A program made the translations under genes and the position numbers. From NCBI GenBank assembly GCA_900473045.1, contig UCKS01000028.1, positions 1 through 64,000 on the forward strand: 64,000 nt of DNA, read 5' to 3'. The stretch comes from Hyphomicrobiales bacterium. Lineage in GTDB: Bacteria > Pseudomonadota > Alphaproteobacteria > Rhizobiales > Rhizobiaceae. Positions 9,582 through 18,309 of the stretch are shown here, piece after piece. Each line of letters begins with the position of its first letter. Position 1 is the first letter of the stretch. The notes beneath the pieces are model-generated. The model made no database searches. It was not told the DNA's origin and saw nothing but the letters and a program-made list of their open reading frames with translations.

Positions 9582-10520
9582 CTACCGGCGCTCGGCCGGA
9601 GCAGCCGAAACCGCGGCCGCGGCCTCCCGGATGGTTTGCATCAGGATCGCCAGCGGCATCGAGGGAATGGCATTGGCCCGCATCGTCAGTCCGACCGGCC
9701 CCTTCGTTTCGCTGGTATCGATCGGCAGCGCCGCCAACACCCCATCCTCGATATCGCCGGCCACCACGCCCGTCGAGATGATCCAGATGGCATCGCTTGC
9801 CCGCACGAAGGCGCGGCCGAACGAATCGGAGACCGTCTCGATCTGGTTGGGCAGGCTGGCAATCCCGTTGGTGATCAGGAAGCGTTCGACGAAGGGCCGG
9901 ATGATCGACGCGCGTGTCGGCATCAGCACCGGATAGACGCCGAGATTGTCGAACACCGATTGTTTGGCCGAGAGCAGCGGGTGGCCACTGCGCACGACGA
10001 AGACGACTTGTTCGGAATAGAGATGCTCGAAGGAAAACCCGGTCATCTGCTCAGGCGCTGCAAGCCGCCCCACGACCAAATCGAGATCGCCAACGCGCAA
10101 CTGTTCCAGCAGCACGGCATTTTCGCCGGTGACGATCTTGATGCGGCTGCGGGTTTCTTCCTTGAGGAAATTCGTCATCGCCTGCGGCATGATCCGGGTG
10201 GAAACCGTCGGAAGCGCACCGATCCTGACCGGCGGTCCATCGCCGGACCGCTCCTGCGACACGGAATCAAGCCCTTGCCGCAGCGCCGTCAGCGCCGCCC
10301 CCGCATGCCGCAGGAAAGCCTCACCGTAGCGGGTTATCTTGATGCCACGGCCGTCACGCTCGAAGACGGAAACGCCCAGAACCTCTTCCAGTTCGCGAAT
10401 GGTCTTGGTCACCGCCGGCTGGCTGACATGCAAAAGGTCAGCCGCCTTCATCACGCTCTTCTGGCGGGCGACCTCGACAAAGGTCTGCAAATGGCGGAAT
10501 TTCACGCGAGCGTCGATCAT
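9582..10520 (-). CDS. pcaQ: LysR-type regulator PcaQ of protocatechuate catabolism
   Basis: A 312-residue LTTR with an N-terminal winged helix-turn-helix (KAADLLHVSQPAVTKTIREL, about 25-45) and a C-terminal effector domain. It is divergent from pcaDCHGB, and the 94-nt intergenic region holds a palindrome matching the known PcaQ box. In Agrobacterium and Sinorhizobium, PcaQ activates pcaDCHGB in response to pathway intermediates such as 3-carboxy-cis,cis-muconate or its lactone. Context and motif make the assignment strong. Confidence 0.92.
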   Translation of the reverse strand: MIDARVKFRHLQTFVEVARQKSVMKAADLLHVSQPAVTKTIRELEEVLGVSVFERDGRGIKITRYGEAFLRHAGAALTALRQGLDSVSQERSGDGPPVRIGALPTVSTRIMPQAMTNFLKEETRSRIKIVTGENAVLLEQLRVGDLDLVVGRLAAPEQMTGFSFEHLYSEQVVFVVRSGHPLLSAKQSVFDNLGVYPVLMPTRASIIRPFVERFLITNGIASLPNQIETVSDSFGRAFVRASDAIWIISTGVVAGDIEDGVLAALPIDTSETKGPVGLTMRANAIPSMPLAILMQTIREAAAAVSAAPAERR

Positions 10521-10528
10521 GGTAACTC

Positions 10529-10544
10529 ATAACTCAGGAGTTAA
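10529..10544 (+). promoter_or_regulatory. PcaQ operator
   Basis: The 16-bp palindrome ATAACTCAGGAGTTAA fits the rhizobial PcaQ consensus (ATAACC-N4-GGTTAA) except for one symmetric base in each half. It lies 8 nt upstream of the pcaQ start and about 70 nt before pcaD, suited to activation of pcaD and autoregulation. Confidence 0.8.
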
Positions 10545-10614
10545 TGATAGGCAATAAAATGTCATTTTACCGAACCAGATTAAAGTTCCAATCTGGCAAC
10601 GGAGGAGAATTCCC

Positions 10615-11427
10615 GTGCAGTTTGCCCGTATCAACGACGTCACGCTTCATTATCAGGTCATTGGTGCTGCCAATGACAAGCCGGTGCTGGTCTTTGCCAA
10701 TTCGCTCGGCACGGATTTCCGTATCTGGCGCGATGTGATCGTCCGTTTCGCTGGCGATTTTGCCATGGTTCTCTATGACAAGCGCGGCCATGGCCTCTCC
10801 GATGTCGGCGACATGCCCTATTCGATGGACCTGCACGTCGCCGATCTCGCCGGCCTGCTCGATCTGCTGTCGGTCAAGCAGGCAATCATCTGCGGCCTGT
10901 CGGTCGGTGGCCTGATCGCGCAGGGCCTCTATTCCGCCCGGCCGGACCTCGTGCGGGCGCTGGCGCTCTGTGACACCGCCCACAAGATCGGCACGGCCGA
11001 CCTCTGGAACACCCGCATCGCCGCCATTGAGCAGAACGGCATCGCCAGCATTACCGACAGCATTCTCGAGCGCTGGTTCACGCCCGCCTTCCGCCGGCCG
11101 GAAAACAACGCCCTGCACGGCTATCGCAACATGCTGATCCGCCAGCCGGTCACCGGTTATACCGGCACCTGCGCGGCGATCCGCGACGCCGATTTCACCG
11201 AGGCAGCCAAGCGCATCGCCGTCCCGACCATCTGCATCGTCGGCGATCAGGATGGCTCGACGCCGCCCGATCTGGTCCTCTCGACCGCAAAACTCATTCC
11301 CGACGCGCACTACGAAGTCATCAAGGATGCCGGCCACATCCCTTGCGTCGAGCAGCCGGAGGCGCTGACCGCCGTGCTGCGCGCCTTCATCGATATCGTC
11401 CTGTCTGGAGAAGAAGCCCATGATTGA
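10615..11427 (+). CDS. pcaD: 3-oxoadipate enol-lactonase
   Basis: Hydrolyses 3-oxoadipate enol-lactone to 3-oxoadipate. A 270-residue alpha/beta hydrolase with the nucleophile elbow CGLSVGGLIAQ near residue 100, acid in IVGDQDGSTPPD near 205-215 and the catalytic His in AGHIPCVEQPE near 244. Translation starts at a GTG (10615) preceded by GGAGGAG at a good distance. First gene of pcaDCHGB; its 3' end overlaps pcaC by 8 nt. Confidence 0.93.
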   Translation: MQFARINDVTLHYQVIGAANDKPVLVFANSLGTDFRIWRDVIVRFAGDFAMVLYDKRGHGLSDVGDMPYSMDLHVADLAGLLDLLSVKQAIICGLSVGGLIAQGLYSARPDLVRALALCDTAHKIGTADLWNTRIAAIEQNGIASITDSILERWFTPAFRRPENNALHGYRNMLIRQPVTGYTGTCAAIRDADFTEAAKRIAVPTICIVGDQDGSTPPDLVLSTAKLIPDAHYEVIKDAGHIPCVEQPEALTAVLRAFIDIVLSGEEAHD

Positions 11428-11824
11428 CGCCACTGCGCCCACCGAACGTTACCGCCAGGGCCTGGCCACGCGCCGCGCCGTGCTCGGAGACCGTCACGTC
11501 GATCGGGCGCAGTCGGCCACTACCGATTTCGACCAGCCGTTTCAGGAATTGATCACCGAAGCCGCCTGGGGCAATCTTTGGTCGCGGCCGACCTGGACGA
11601 AGCGTGAGCGCTCGATGGTGACGATCGCCCTGCTGGCAGCGCTTGGCCATGATGAGGAAGTGGCAATGCACGTGCGCGCCACCGCCAATACCGGCGCCAG
11701 CCGCGACGATATCGGCGAGGCGCTGTTGCATGTGGCGATCTACGCCGGTGTTCCCGCCGCCAACCGGGCGATCAAGATCGCCAAGCAGGTTTTCGAACAG
11801 ATGGACGCCGAACAGGCGGCATGA
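11420..11824 (+). CDS. pcaC: 4-carboxymuconolactone decarboxylase
   Basis: Decarboxylates gamma-carboxymuconolactone to 3-oxoadipate enol-lactone. The 134-residue protein has the family length and the helical CMD core (RSMVTIALLAALGHDEEVAMH, with HVAIYAGVPAANRAI further on). Overlaps the pcaD end by 8 nt, showing translational coupling; pcaH follows after 9 nt. Confidence 0.93.
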   Translation: MIDATAPTERYRQGLATRRAVLGDRHVDRAQSATTDFDQPFQELITEAAWGNLWSRPTWTKRERSMVTIALLAALGHDEEVAMHVRATANTGASRDDIGEALLHVAIYAGVPAANRAIKIAKQVFEQMDAEQAA

Positions 11825-11833
11825 GGAGAGACG

Positions 11834-12583
11834 ATGTCTGATCTTTCCAACAACAAGCCGGAGACCGGTGCATTCTTCCAGCGCGACCGCGCCTGGCATG
11901 CCCCGGCTCTGACGCCCGGCTACAAGACCTCGGTGCTGCGCTCGCCGCAAAAGGCGCTGCTGTCGCTCGACGGCACGATCTCGGAAATCACCGGCCCGGT
12001 CTTCGGCCACTCGATCCTCGGTGACCTCGACAACGACCTGATCCATAATTTTGCGAAGGATGGCGAAAGCGCCATCGGCGAGCGTATCATCGTCCATGGC
12101 CGCGTGCTCGACGAGCGCGGAAAACCTGTTTCCGGCGCACTGCTCGAATTCTGGCAGGCCAATGCGGGGGGGCGTTACCGCCACAAGAAGGAAAGCTATC
12201 TCGCCGCACTCGACCCCAATTTCGGCGGTTGCGGCCGCACCATCACCGGCGAAGACGGCAGCTACCGCTTCCGCACCATCCGGCCCGGCGCCTATCCTTG
12301 GCCGAACGGCGTCAACGACTGGCGCCCGGCCCATATCCACTTCTCGATCTTCGGCCACGGCTTTGCCCAGCGGCTGATCACCCAGATGTATTTCGAAGGC
12401 GACCCGATGATCTGGAAGTGTCCGATCGTCACCACCATCCCCGACAGGAGAGCCATCGAACAATTGATCGCACCGCTCGACTGGGCCAACACCATCCCGA
12501 TGGATGCTCGCGCCTACAAATTCGACATCGTCTTGCGCGGCCGCCGCTCGACGCTGTTTGAAAACCGGATGGAGGGCAACTGA
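11834..12583 (+). CDS. pcaH: Protocatechuate 3,4-dioxygenase beta subunit
   Basis: Iron-bearing subunit of the intradiol dioxygenase that opens protocatechuate to 3-carboxy-cis,cis-muconate. The 249-residue protein keeps the expected Fe(III) ligands: Tyr in GRYRHK, Tyr in GAYPWPN, and the two His of RPAHIHF (about residues 160-165). RBS GAGGAG precedes the ATG. The stop codon overlaps the pcaG start by one base (TGATG). Confidence 0.95.
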   Translation: MSDLSNNKPETGAFFQRDRAWHAPALTPGYKTSVLRSPQKALLSLDGTISEITGPVFGHSILGDLDNDLIHNFAKDGESAIGERIIVHGRVLDERGKPVSGALLEFWQANAGGRYRHKKESYLAALDPNFGGCGRTITGEDGSYRFRTIRPGAYPWPNGVNDWRPAHIHFSIFGHGFAQRLITQMYFEGDPMIWKCPIVTTIPDRRAIEQLIAPLDWANTIPMDARAYKFDIVLRGRRSTLFENRMEGN

Positions 12584-13197
12584 TGGTCCAGGATCTCGGC
12601 TACCTCAAGGAATCGCCATCGCAGACCGCCGGCCCTTACGTTCATATCGGCTGCACCCCGAATTTCGCCGGTATCACCGGCGTCTATGAGACCGATCTCG
12701 GCACCACCATGGTCAACGACAGGACGCTGGGAGAACGTATCACCGTGCGCGGCCGCGTCATCGACGGCGCCGGGGTCCCTCTCAAGGACGCGCTTGTCGA
12801 AATCTGGCAGGCTGACGCGGCCGGTTTCTACAACAGCCCGTCGGACCTGCGCGGCACCGCCGATCCCAATTTCACCGGCTGGGGCCGCTGCCCGACCGGC
12901 GCCGATGACGGTATCTTCACCTTCGAAACCATCAAGCCCGGCCGTGCGCCCTACAAGGACGGGCGAAAGATGGCGCCGCACATCACCGTCTGGATCGTCG
13001 CCCGCGGCATCAATATCGGCCTGCACACCCGCATGTATTTCGCCGACGAGGCGGAGGCTAACGCGGAAGACCCGCTGCTCGCCCGCATCGAGCACCGCCA
13101 CCGCGTTGCGACGCTGGTCGCGCCGCGCGAGGGATCGGTCTATACGTTCGATATCCATCTACAGGGCGACAAGGAAACCGTGTTCCTCGATATCTAG
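12583..13197 (+). CDS. pcaG: Protocatechuate 3,4-dioxygenase alpha subunit
   Basis: A 204-residue partner of PcaH with the same beta-sandwich fold (IRGRVIDGAG-type strand, EIWQADAAG). It lacks the HxH iron ligands, having MAPHITVWIVARG at that place, as expected for the alpha subunit. One-base overlap with pcaH implies coupled translation and 1:1 stoichiometry. Confidence 0.94.
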   Translation: MVQDLGYLKESPSQTAGPYVHIGCTPNFAGITGVYETDLGTTMVNDRTLGERITVRGRVIDGAGVPLKDALVEIWQADAAGFYNSPSDLRGTADPNFTGWGRCPTGADDGIFTFETIKPGRAPYKDGRKMAPHITVWIVARGINIGLHTRMYFADEAEANAEDPLLARIEHRHRVATLVAPREGSVYTFDIHLQGDKETVFLDI

Positions 13198-13230
13198 CAG
13201 CGGCCCCTCGCCCCGGAACCAAGGACAGAT

Positions 13231-14283
13231 ATGACCGCTTCGGCCTTCGACCATCCCTATCTCTCGGGCCTTCTCGGCGACGAGGAAATCTCCGCCTTCT
13301 TTTCGGCCGACGCGGATATCCGCGCCATGCTGTCCTTCGAGGCGGCCTTAGCGAAGGCAGAGGCCAGACACGGGATTGTTGCGAAGGAAGCGGCCGCCCG
13401 TATCACCGAAACATGCGCCACGTTTCAACCCGACGTCCTTGCTTTGCGCCACGCCGTTGCAAGTGATGGCGTGGTGATCCCCGAGCTTGTCAGGCAATTG
13501 CGCAAGGCGGTTGGTGGGGAGGCAGCAGAAAAAGTCCATTACGGCGCCACCAGCCAGGATGTCATCGACACAAGCCTGATGCTGCGGCTGAAGGCGTCCT
13601 GCGCCATCCTTTCACATCGATTGTCACAGCTGCTTGGCTGCTTTGAGAATCTTGGCGGCGATTGGGGCCGGCACCAGCTGATGGGCCACACTCGCATGCA
13701 AGCGGCCATCCCGATCACCGTTGCTGACCGCATCGCCGCCTGGTCATCGCCGCTTGCCGATTATCGTGACAGGCTGCAGGAAACGTCATTCCCGGTGCAG
13801 TTCGGCGGAGCCGCAGGAACACTTGAGAAACTGGGCGATAAGGCCGGCGCCGTTCGGACAACGCTGGCCGAAAACCTCGGCCTTTCCGATCGCCCGCAAT
13901 GGCAAAGCCAGCGCGCTATCATTGCCGATATCGCCCATCTGCTATCGCTGATCTCGGGCAGTTTGGGAAAATTCGGCCAGGACATCGCCCTGCTCGCTCA
14001 GGCCGGTGACGAAATCGCGCTTTCGGGCGGCGGCGGCTCATCCGCCATGCCGCACAAACAGAACCCGGTGGCCGCCGAAACGCTGGTCTCGCTCGCCCGC
14101 TTCAACGCCGTCCAGCTTTCCGGCATTCACCAGTCGATGGTGCACGAACAGGAACGCTCCGGCGCTGCCTGGACGCTCGAGTGGATGATCCTGCCGCAGA
14201 TGGTCATCGCCTGCGGCGACAGCATACGGCTCGCCTCCACGCTTGCCGGCCAGATCAAGCGGCTTGGTGCAGCCGGCGCCTAA
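13231..14283 (+). CDS. pcaB: 3-carboxy-cis,cis-muconate cycloisomerase
   Basis: Cyclises 3-carboxy-cis,cis-muconate to gamma-carboxymuconolactone. A 350-residue member of the fumarase/aspartase superfamily: HYGATSQDVIDT near residue 105 and the signature GGGSSAMPHKQNP near 270. This is the short form, lacking the C-terminal extension of about 100 residues seen in Pseudomonas PcaB; I believe this is normal in rhizobia. Last gene of the operon, followed by a terminator 20 nt later. Confidence 0.93.
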   Translation: MTASAFDHPYLSGLLGDEEISAFFSADADIRAMLSFEAALAKAEARHGIVAKEAAARITETCATFQPDVLALRHAVASDGVVIPELVRQLRKAVGGEAAEKVHYGATSQDVIDTSLMLRLKASCAILSHRLSQLLGCFENLGGDWGRHQLMGHTRMQAAIPITVADRIAAWSSPLADYRDRLQETSFPVQFGGAAGTLEKLGDKAGAVRTTLAENLGLSDRPQWQSQRAIIADIAHLLSLISGSLGKFGQDIALLAQAGDEIALSGGGGSSAMPHKQNPVAAETLVSLARFNAVQLSGIHQSMVHEQERSGAAWTLEWMILPQMVIACGDSIRLASTLAGQIKRLGAAGA

Positions 14284-14304
14284 ACCAAGCATTCTCTTCA
14301 AACG

Positions 14305-14338
14305 AAAAACCCGCGCATCTTTCGATACGCGGGTTTTT
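14305..14338 (+). terminator. Strong terminator after pcaB
   Basis: Perfect 11-bp inverted repeat (arms 14305-14315 and 14328-14338) with A-run and T-run flanks, so it may act in both directions. It closes the pca operon; the convergent helicase gene ends at 14383. Confidence 0.85.
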
Positions 14339-14382
14339 CAGTCTCTGGCGAGCAGGCTGTGCCCATTCACCCCAAAAAACAA

Positions 14383-16299
14383 TCAGTTCGTCTTGTTCTT
14401 GAACGGCTTGCGCTTGACGCCCTCGGTCGCTGGCTTGTCAAACTTCGGCTTGTCGAATTTCGGTTTATCGAATTTCGGCTTGTCGAAAGCCGGCTTGCCG
14501 GCCTTCTTCACCCAGGGCTTGCTGTCGGTCTTTTCAGCCGGGCGGTTGTCGGCCTTGGCAAAATCGGGCTTGCCCTCAAACTTCCGCTTAGGCTTCTCAC
14601 CGTTCCAGTCGGCAGTCTTGGCCGGATAAGGCTTCTTGCCGGCAAAGCCGCCGGAGAGGTTCGGCATGCCGTCGAGCTGCGTCACGGTGATGCCTTTTTC
14701 AAGCGCCCGCTTCGGCCCGACCGCCTCGACGAAACGGTCAACCCACTCGCGGGCGATCTCGACATAGGTTTCTTCGGTCTGCATCTTGATCGCACCGATT
14801 TCCTGCTTGGTGATCTTGCCGATGCGGCACAGCATCGGGATCAGCCAGCGCGGCTCGACATTCTGCTTGCGGCCAGCCGACAGCGAGAACCAGACGCTGT
14901 CGCCAAAATCGCCACGCGGAGCACGCGGTTCGCTGCGTTCCGGGCGGTCGCCACGGTCCGGGCGATCACCCGACGGCGTGTAGGACGGCGTATCCATCAG
15001 GTCTTCCGGGGCCGAACGGCCGGCCCGTGCCTGCCGCAGGAAAGCCGCAGCCACCTGGTCGGCACCGTGCTTCTCCAGCAGTTCGCGGATGAAATCGGCC
15101 TCGTCGGGCGTGATCGCTTCGGTCAGTGCCGGATCGGCCAGAACCCGCTCGTCATCGCGGCGGCTGACTTCGTCGGCCGAAGGCGGGCGGCCCCATTCGG
15201 CATTGATGTTGGCATCGCGCAGCAAGCGTTCGGCCTTGCGGCGGGCGCTGTTCGGCACGATCAGTGCGCTGACGCCCTTGCGTCCGGCGCGGCCCGTGCG
15301 GCCACTCCGGTGCAGCAGCGTATCGGGATTGGTCGGCAGATCGGCATGAACCACCAGCTCGAGGCCCGGCAGATCGATACCGCGCGCGGCGACATCGGTG
15401 GCGATGCAGACGCGGGCGCGTCCGTCACGCATCGCCTGCAGCGCGTGGGTGCGCTCGTTCTGGCTGAGTTCGCCGGACATGGCCACAACAGCGAAACCGC
15501 GATTGTTGAAGCGCGCGGTCAGATGGTTGACGGCAGCACGGGTCGAGCAGAACACCAGCGCATTCTTCGCCTCATAGAAACGCAGCACGTTGATGATCGC
15601 ATTTTCGCGATCGGACGGCGCGACGGTCAGCGCCCGGTATTCGATATCCAGATGCTGCTTCTGCTCGGCCTGGGTCGAGATCCGAATGGCATCTTTCTGG
15701 TAGCTCTTCGCCAGATTGGCGATCGAGCGCGGTACAGTCGCCGAAAACATCAACGTGCGGCGGTCGGCCGGTGCGGCCTCGAGAATGAATTCGAGGTCTT
15801 CGCGGAAGCCCAGATCGAGCATCTCGTCGGCTTCGTCGAGAACGACGGCCTTCAGGCTCGACATGTCGAGGCCGTTGCGGCGGATATGGTCGCAGAGACG
15901 GCCGGGGGTACCGACAACGATATGGGCGCCGCGATCGAGCGCGCGCCGTTCGCTGCGCATGTCCATGCCACCGACGCAGGAGACGACGGTCGCGCCGGTC
16001 AGTTCATAGAGCCATTCCAGTTCGCGCTTGACCTGCAGCGCGAGTTCCCGGGTCGGTGCGACGGCGAGCGCCAAAGGCGCGCCGGGCTGGCCGAAACGGT
16101 CTTTGCCTTCGAGCAGTGTCGAGGCAAGCGCCAGGCCGAAGGCCACGGTCTTTCCCGAACCGGTCTGCGCCGAGACCAGAGCGTCCCGTCCTTCGAGTTC
16201 AGGGCCCAAAACAGCCTTCTGAACCGGCGTCAACTCTGAATAACCGCGCTTGCTCAATGCCTGAGCGATCGCCGGAGCGATGCCGTCTAACTCTACCAT
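14383..16299 (-). CDS. DEAD-box RNA helicase with DbpA-type RNA-binding domain and FDKPK tail
   Basis: ATP-dependent RNA helicase, probably acting in cold-shock RNA remodelling or ribosome assembly (DeaD/CsdA-like). The start is placed at 16299 (MVELDGIAPAI); the in-frame upstream segment looks non-coding. The 638-residue protein has motifs SAQTGSGKT (I), PTRELA (Ia), DEADEM (II), SAT (III) and HRSGRTGRAG (VI), then a DbpA-like RRM domain at about 455-535. A basic tail of about 80 residues holds four near-identical FDKP(K) units encoded by a 15-bp tandem repeat around 14435-14490. Such tails bind RNA nonspecifically. Confidence 0.88.
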   Translation of the reverse strand: MVELDGIAPAIAQALSKRGYSELTPVQKAVLGPELEGRDALVSAQTGSGKTVAFGLALASTLLEGKDRFGQPGAPLALAVAPTRELALQVKRELEWLYELTGATVVSCVGGMDMRSERRALDRGAHIVVGTPGRLCDHIRRNGLDMSSLKAVVLDEADEMLDLGFREDLEFILEAAPADRRTLMFSATVPRSIANLAKSYQKDAIRISTQAEQKQHLDIEYRALTVAPSDRENAIINVLRFYEAKNALVFCSTRAAVNHLTARFNNRGFAVVAMSGELSQNERTHALQAMRDGRARVCIATDVAARGIDLPGLELVVHADLPTNPDTLLHRSGRTGRAGRKGVSALIVPNSARRKAERLLRDANINAEWGRPPSADEVSRRDDERVLADPALTEAITPDEADFIRELLEKHGADQVAAAFLRQARAGRSAPEDLMDTPSYTPSGDRPDRGDRPERSEPRAPRGDFGDSVWFSLSAGRKQNVEPRWLIPMLCRIGKITKQEIGAIKMQTEETYVEIAREWVDRFVEAVGPKRALEKGITVTQLDGMPNLSGGFAGKKPYPAKTADWNGEKPKRKFEGKPDFAKADNRPAEKTDSKPWVKKAGKPAFDKPKFDKPKFDKPKFDKPATEGVKRKPFKNKTN

Positions 16300-16492
16300 A
16301 TGTTTATCTTTCGGAATTCGGATGTCATGCGTTCCTCGGTCGATGAGGGTAATCGCAGTCCCCGCAGCCGGCACGTCGCCAGCCAATACATGCGCGCCTC
16401 ATACTGCGCCTGAGCGCAATTGTACAGAGCGTCACGATGCTGCACTGCAAAAACGCGGCAGAATAGCACCAAACAGACGGATTGATAGACGT

Positions 16493-16529
16493 GAAAACGG
16501 CCATATCTCCGTCATGGACATATGGCCGT
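16493..16529 (-). terminator. Terminator after the TadG-like gene
   Basis: Perfect 10-bp inverted repeat (16497-16506 / 16520-16529). Read on the minus strand it is followed by a short T-run and lies 37 nt past the stop of the vWA gene. Confidence 0.65.
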
Positions 16530-16565
16530 GCAGTTTCCGGTATCCGGTGTTGGCGCAGGCGCGGC

Positions 16566-17936
16566 TCAACTGGTGAGACGCGGTGTCCGGATCACCTTGT
16601 TGAACAGCGCCTTCATGGCGGTTTCGATGCCTTGGGTTGGACTGACCTCGAAATAGAAGCCGGGCGATGCGCAATCCTGCATGCGTGTGCCGATCTCGGT
16701 TTGGAACGGCGCTATCCAACTGTTGTACCAGGAATTGTTCGGCAGCGGCAGGTAGGTCGTATAAAGGACGGCGATCTTGATGCCGCGGTCTTTCAAGGTC
16801 TTGCAATAGGTAATGTCGATTGGTTCCTGACAGCGGCTACCCGTCAGCTTTTTGGTGCAGCCCTTGGGCTTGTTGCTGTCGCCCACGCCGTCGGACACGA
16901 AAAACACCACCTTTTCCGGATTGGCCGAGGTCGTGCCAGAGCCCGGAGCGCTGATTTCCGCGTTGATCTTGGTCAGCGCACTGTCAAAACTTGTCTGCTG
17001 GTCGTTGTTGTAACCCTGATACGGAATGCTCATCAGCTTGATGTTCTGCGTGCCGGTCTTCACCTTGGAGAGATCGGCGGTCAGTTCTGCCACCTTGAGC
17101 AGCTTCACGTCCTGTGCCGTCTCGCCAAAGGTATAGGCAGCCATACGAAACTGGTTGGCATAGCTCTGCTGGCGTTCTGCTTCATCGGTCAGAGCCTTGA
17201 CGGCCTTTGCAACGACATCGATGCGAATGGCGACCCCGTTGGTCTTTGCGACGAAATAGTTGCTGTTGGCATTGATGTCGCCGTTTTCGGCGACGATGTG
17301 GCAGGCAAACGCACAGTTTCTGGAACCGGCATCCGAAACATTCTTGGTCGCGGCAATCATCTTGTCGACATCAGCAGGCGTCGCAGCCACCCCCATGGAT
17401 GGGGTATTGTCGAGCAGCATATAGAAGTCCATGAAGGACTGCGTTTGGTAGACGGCGCTGGCGCTGCCCGAAACCGTAATGCTGTCCTTGCCGATAATGC
17501 GCAGGAAAGATGTCTTCAAGGTAACCTGATAGGTCAGCTTGGCTTTGATATCCTTGCCGTCCTTGGTAACGGACGCTTTGACGAGGTCGAGTTTTACGTC
17601 CTGTGATGCGGCTTTTTCCACCTCAGTCCCTTCCTCCGCCACGCCACTCAATGCGCCTCCGCTTTGAGCCTTGAAGAACGCCTCCGCTTCCGCCTCGCTG
17701 AGGGGAACGGGACCATTCGTGGTCATGCCGACGGCCTGCGCGACACCTGCGGACCTTTCAGCGATCGATCCAAGCACCGCCATGTCGGCGGCATCCTGCA
17801 ACTTCGATTTCAGGTCCATGGCGCGGCTGAAATCCACCGCCATGCCGGCGGAGCCGAGGATGGGAACGATGGCAATGGCGCCCATAATGGCGAAATTGCC
17901 GGCCCGGTCGGCAAAAAGCTTCTTCAATATGCGCAC
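16566..17936 (-). CDS. TadG/TadE-like pilus-assembly protein with vWA domain
   Basis: A 456-residue envelope protein. The N terminus (ADRAGNFAIMGAIAIVPILG) is the typical TadE/TadG hydrophobic segment after a short basic leader. From about residue 175 a von Willebrand A domain begins (FYMLLDNTPSMG; a MIDAS-like DxTxS), with VFFVSDGVGDS near 340. Proteins of this type are found beside Flp/Tad pilus loci or as orphans; no other tad gene is nearby, so this looks like an orphan. An AT-rich promoter region lies upstream. Confidence 0.8.
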   Translation of the reverse strand: MRILKKLFADRAGNFAIMGAIAIVPILGSAGMAVDFSRAMDLKSKLQDAADMAVLGSIAERSAGVAQAVGMTTNGPVPLSEAEAEAFFKAQSGGALSGVAEEGTEVEKAASQDVKLDLVKASVTKDGKDIKAKLTYQVTLKTSFLRIIGKDSITVSGSASAVYQTQSFMDFYMLLDNTPSMGVAATPADVDKMIAATKNVSDAGSRNCAFACHIVAENGDINANSNYFVAKTNGVAIRIDVVAKAVKALTDEAERQQSYANQFRMAAYTFGETAQDVKLLKVAELTADLSKVKTGTQNIKLMSIPYQGYNNDQQTSFDSALTKINAEISAPGSGTTSANPEKVVFFVSDGVGDSNKPKGCTKKLTGSRCQEPIDITYCKTLKDRGIKIAVLYTTYLPLPNNSWYNSWIAPFQTEIGTRMQDCASPGFYFEVSPTQGIETAMKALFNKVIRTPRLTS

Positions 17937-18309
17937 TGTGATCCCCTTGTCCCCACATCAGCCACCCCTGGCATCGATGTATTCCTCAGACAAAGGACAG
18001 TACTTCCGAAACTCTAAACGGCGGTAAAAAGCAGTAGTTAATCGAAACGTAATTCAGCATAACGTTATTTTACTAAAATATTGAACAGCACGATCAATTT
18101 ACAACCCAATACCGCATGTAGCTCGCCACACGGGCGGCGCATCCATCCGGAAAGAAAAGAATACAAGCCATCGCAAGATCACACCAATAAATATACGTTA
18201 TACAACAAGCGCAACCCTGGATTTATTCTTGACTCTGGGAGGCCTGCACGTCGATGGGTTCGCGTCGGACGCGAATTCCAACTGCCGCAGCGCTAAAAGA
18301 ATAGCGATC
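17937..18309. other. AT-rich intergenic region
   Basis: 373 nt between the TadG-like gene and the uxuB stop. It is markedly AT-rich around 18015-18110, plausibly the promoter of the TadG-like gene. No convincing coding sequence or structured RNA was seen. Confidence 0.5.

Noticed and set aside
14359-16239. Long plus-strand reading frame opposite the DEAD-box helicase
   Set aside because: It is the antisense shadow of a high-GC gene; the minus-strand frame contains every helicase motif.
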